From contig NW_026705733.1 of NCBI RefSeq assembly GCF_029867415.1, positions 397,563-461,562 on the forward strand: DNA of 64,000 bases. Reading direction: 5' to 3'. The translations under genes were made by a program, and so were the position numbers. Source of the DNA: Vicia villosa. Its lineage: Eukaryota; Streptophyta; Magnoliopsida; Fabales; Fabaceae. The notes beneath the pieces were generated by a model. It saw only the letters and a list, made by a program, of their open reading frames with translations, searched no databases and was not told the DNA's origin. The first letter of the stretch is position 1; every line of letters starts with the position of its first letter. Of the stretch, positions 61,280 to 64,000 are shown one piece after another.

Positions 61280-64000
61280 TTAGGCGAAGTATTTCTTGAC
61301 TGCGTCGACGTTCACAGGACGGGTGAATTCTTCTCCATCCATAGTCGTGAGTATTAAGGCTCCTCCTGAGAAAGCTCTCTTGACCACGTAGGGGCCGTCA
61401 TAATTGGGAGTCCATTTCCCTCTCGAATCTGTGAGAAAAGATTGAATCTTTTTGAGTACACGGTCGCCTTCTTTGATTGTGCGAGGTCGAACCTTTTTGT
61501 CGAAAGATTTCTTCATTCTTTGTTGATATAGCTGTCCGTGGCATAAAGCTGTCATGCGCTTTTCTTCGATTAAGTTCAATTCATCGAATCTGCTTTGACA
61601 CCACTCGGCTTCTGTTAATTTTGCCTCCATCAAAACTCTCATTGATGGAATCTCAACCTCTATAGGTAGGACTGCCTCCATGCCATATACAAGGGAGAAA
61701 GGAGTTGCTCCAGTCGAAGTACGTACTGATGTACGGTAACCATGAAGAGCATACGGGAGCATTTCATGCCAATCTTTGTAAGTGATGACCATCTTCTGAA
61801 TGATTTTCTTGATGTTTTTGTTAGCTGCTTCTACAGCTCCATTCATCTTTGGTCTGTAAGGAGATGAGTTGTGATGTTCGATCTTGAATTCTTCACAAAG
61901 CTCCTTCATCATTTTGTTATTCAAATTTGACCCATTGTCAGTGATTATCTTGCTAGGAACGCCGTAGCGACAGATGATGTGATTCTTGATAAACCTGACG
62001 ACAACTTGTCTTGTAACGTTTGCATATGAAGCTGCTTCAACCCATTTGGTGAAATAGTCTATGGCTACCAAGATGAAGCGATGTCCGTTGGACGCTTTTG
62101 GTTCAATCATTCCAATCATGTCGATTCCCCACATGGAGAAAGGCCAAGGGGAAGAGAGTATGTTGAGAAGAGATGGTGGCACATGAATTCTATCGGCGTA
62201 AATCTGGCATTTGTGACACCTCTTTGCGTACTGGTAGCAATCTGACTCCATCGTCAGCCAATAATATCCTGCTCGCAGTATCTTCCTTGTCATGGTATGT
62301 CCATTGGTGTGAGTACCAAAGGAACCTTCATGTATTTCTCTCATGAGTATTTCTGCTTCTTTTCTGTCAACGCATCTGAGCAGAACCATGTCGAAGTTTC
62401 TCTTGTACAGAACATCTTCATTCAAGAAGAATCTACAAGCTAACTTTCTCAAAGTCTTTCTATCTTTCTTTGATGCCCCAAGAGGGTACTCTTGCTTTTG
62501 AAGAAAGTTCTTGATGTCGTGATACCACGGTTTGTCGTCGATGATTGCTTCTACTGTGAACACATGAGCGGGCCTATCCAGGCCCATAACATCGATCCGA
62601 GGAATGTCATTCCAATGATTTATCCTAATCATGGAAGAGAGTGTGGCTAATGCATCAGCCAAGTTGTTTTCTTCACGAGGAATGTGATGAAAATCTACCC
62701 TGTCGAAGAATGGTAATAATCTTCTCGCGTAGTCTTTGTAAGGAATTAGCCCTGGTTGGCGTGTTTCCCATTCTCCTTTGATTTGATTGATGACCAAAGC
62801 AGAATCTCCGTATACATCCAAGTGTTTGATTCTTAGATCCATGGCTTCTTCGAGACCCATGATGCAAGCTTCATATTCGGCCTCATTGTTTGTGCATTTG
62901 AAAGTTAATCTGGCAGTAAATGGAATATGGGTACCCTGAGGTGTAACAATGATTGCCCCAATTCCTCGTCCATAAGCATTGACAGCCCCGTCAAAGATTA
63001 AGCCCCACTGGGATCCTATCTCAGGTCCTTCGTCTGGTAGTGGCTCGTCGTAATCTTTCATCTTGAGGTACATGACGTCCTCGTCCGGAAAGTCAAAACT
63101 GGCTGATTCATGACCATTGAGTGGATGGTGAGCCAGGTGCTCAGCTAGAATGCTTCCTTTCACGGCTTTCTGTGCGTGATACTTAATGTCATATTCTGAT
63201 AACAACATCTGCCAACGGGCAATTCTCCCGGTTAAGGCAGGCTTCTCAAAGATGTACTTGATTGGATCCATATGAGAGATCAAACAAGTAGTATGTCGAA
63301 TCATGTACTGGCGGAGACGCTTGGCAGCCCAGGCCAAAGCACAACACGTCTTCTCGAGCATGGAGTAGCGGGATTCACAGTCAGTGAATTTCTTGCTCAG
63401 GTAGTAGATGGCATGCTCTTTTCTCTTTGTCTCGTCTTGCTGTCCAAGGACACAACCCATGGAGTCTTCTAAGACGGTTAAGTACATTATCAAAGGTCTT
63501 CCTTCCACTGGAGGAGACAAGATGAGTGGTTCGAGCAGATATTCCTTAATGTTGTCGAACGCTTTCTGACAATCGTCTGTCCAGACGCAACTTTGATTTT
63601 TCCGTAGAAGTTTGAAAATAGGAGCGCAAGTTGCAGTCATGAGATATATGAATCTCGAAATGTAATTCAGACGTCCAAGAAATCCTCTAACTTGTTTCTC
63701 GGTTCTGGGTGAAGGCATTTCTTGAATTGCCTTGACTTTGTCTGGATCTACTTCAATTCCTCGTTTGCTGACAATGAAACCAAGGAGTTTTCCTGAATAG
63801 ACACCAAAGGTGCACTTGTTGGGATTCAGGCGAAGCTGAAACTTCCGTAAGCGTTGAAATAACTTTGTCAGATTCTGTATGTGATCTTCTTCATTTTCTG
63901 ATTTGGCAATCATGTCGTCCACATAGACTTCCACTTCCTTATGCATCATGTCGTGGAAAAGCGTAGTCATGGCCCTTTGATAAGTTGCCCCTGCGTTCTT
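61280..64000 (-). CDS. Ogre pol: RT - RNase H - second RNase H - integrase (5' part outside window)
   Basis: An open frame of 906 codons entering from the right edge (frame continues through 64000) and ending at 61280. RT palm and catalytic YVDDMIAKS lie at the start, then the thumb (NPNKCTFGV, LLGFIVSKRGIEVDP). RNase H of the gypsy type follows (PLIMYLTVLEDSMGCVL, YSMLEKTCCALAWAAKRLR). A second RNase H starts GLIFDGAVNAYGRGIGA and has NNEAEYEACIMGLEEA and VYGDSALVINQ, the feature that defines Tat/Ogre. Integrase: the His/Cys region (HTNGHTMTRKI, CHKCQIYAD), DDE core (WGIDMIG, IITDNGSNLNN, NGAVEAANKNIKK) and a C-terminal region ending VDAVKKYFA. No stop or frameshift in the visible part. Confidence 0.95.
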   Translation of the reverse strand, partial: KNAGATYQRAMTTLFHDMMHKEVEVYVDDMIAKSENEEDHIQNLTKLFQRLRKFQLRLNPNKCTFGVYSGKLLGFIVSKRGIEVDPDKVKAIQEMPSPRTEKQVRGFLGRLNYISRFIYLMTATCAPIFKLLRKNQSCVWTDDCQKAFDNIKEYLLEPLILSPPVEGRPLIMYLTVLEDSMGCVLGQQDETKRKEHAIYYLSKKFTDCESRYSMLEKTCCALAWAAKRLRQYMIRHTTCLISHMDPIKYIFEKPALTGRIARWQMLLSEYDIKYHAQKAVKGSILAEHLAHHPLNGHESASFDFPDEDVMYLKMKDYDEPLPDEGPEIGSQWGLIFDGAVNAYGRGIGAIIVTPQGTHIPFTARLTFKCTNNEAEYEACIMGLEEAMDLRIKHLDVYGDSALVINQIKGEWETRQPGLIPYKDYARRLLPFFDRVDFHHIPREENNLADALATLSSMIRINHWNDIPRIDVMGLDRPAHVFTVEAIIDDKPWYHDIKNFLQKQEYPLGASKKDRKTLRKLACRFFLNEDVLYKRNFDMVLLRCVDRKEAEILMREIHEGSFGTHTNGHTMTRKILRAGYYWLTMESDCYQYAKRCHKCQIYADRIHVPPSLLNILSSPWPFSMWGIDMIGMIEPKASNGHRFILVAIDYFTKWVEAASYANVTRQVVVRFIKNHIICRYGVPSKIITDNGSNLNNKMMKELCEEFKIEHHNSSPYRPKMNGAVEAANKNIKKIIQKMVITYKDWHEMLPYALHGYRTSVRTSTGATPFSLVYGMEAVLPIEVEIPSMRVLMEAKLTEAEWCQSRFDELNLIEEKRMTALCHGQLYQQRMKKSFDKKVRPRTIKEGDRVLKKIQSFLTDSRGKWTPNYDGPYVVKRAFSGGALILTTMDGEEFTRPVNVDAVKKYFA

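Larger units (their letters stand above)
52694..64000 (-). mobile_element. Ogre-type (Tat lineage) Ty3/gypsy element, 3' part
   Basis: A giant element inserted in SIRE-C gag and reading on the minus strand. In window order: 3' LTR 52694-58273, a 3-kb 3' non-coding region with two tandem arrays, then pol (61280-64000 and beyond). The LTR starts (minus strand) TGTCATACCCTAATTTTTG, typical of Ogre elements of Vicia and Pisum, and is preceded by AAACAGTGGCATC. It is about 5.6 kb long. Pol carries the extra RNase H domain diagnostic of the Tat lineage. The candidate left target duplication is AAAAG (52689-52693); the right copy is outside. Confidence 0.93.

Overview
The window is plant nuclear DNA. 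The codon use, intron structure and especially the repeat content point to a legume, most likely of tribe Fabeae (Vicia, Pisum, Lathyrus, Lens): a giant Ty3/gypsy Ogre-type (Tat lineage) element with an LTR of about 5.6 kb, several SIRE/Maximus-type Ty1/copia elements, and much AT-rich intergenic DNA. The species assignment is an inference. Only three genes look like host genes; most of the rest can be assigned to mobile elements, many of them nested.

Layout. 1-2022: a degraded LINE (minus strand) broken by two hAT-type elements. 3028-8164: a complete but coding-defective Ty1/copia element (minus strand) with 295-bp LTRs and the target duplication GGGAT. 8519-11370: a non-autonomous CACTA-type element (target duplication CAA) carrying a decayed ORF of the legume 'envelope-like / putative plant transposon protein' family. 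12378-19566: an intact 21-exon DEAH-box RNA helicase gene (DHX35 orthologue, minus strand, 697 codons). 20045-23513: a rearranged SIRE-type relic with one LTR, a gag remnant and another decayed member of that envelope-like family. 24242-27609 and 29024-32481: two tandem five-exon glutamate receptor-like (GLR clade II type) genes on the plus strand; the second is intact (947 codons), the first has a 1-bp frameshift. 33052-36906: small elements and foldbacks (MITE, MULE-type element with 9-bp target duplication, paired miRNA-like hairpins, a foldback of about 370 bp). 38294-47933: a young, nearly intact 9.64-kb SIRE-type copia element (minus strand) with two 1211-bp LTRs and target duplication CTATC. 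49137-about 50650: a probable solo LTR. 50782-52693: 5' LTR and gag of a third SIRE element (plus strand), interrupted by the Ogre-type element (minus strand), which fills 52694-64000 and runs off the window.

How the parts relate. The host genes are independent housekeeping or receptor loci: DHX35 is a spliceosome-associated DEAH helicase, and the GLRs are plasma-membrane, ligand-gated cation channels. The right-hand 26 kb is a nest of retrotransposons whose insertion order can be read directly: SIRE-C came first, Ogre landed in its gag, and SIRE-B landed in an older repeat. The observations most worth following are the same envelope-like family in two unrelated element types, tRNA-like modules in the Ogre LTR, a perfectly periodic 9 x 76-bp array plus a 6 x 60-bp array in the Ogre 3' region, and two adjacent hairpins with related arms. 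I found no clear evidence of a wholly new biological system. All exon joins, repeat boundaries and mismatch counts were made by eye.
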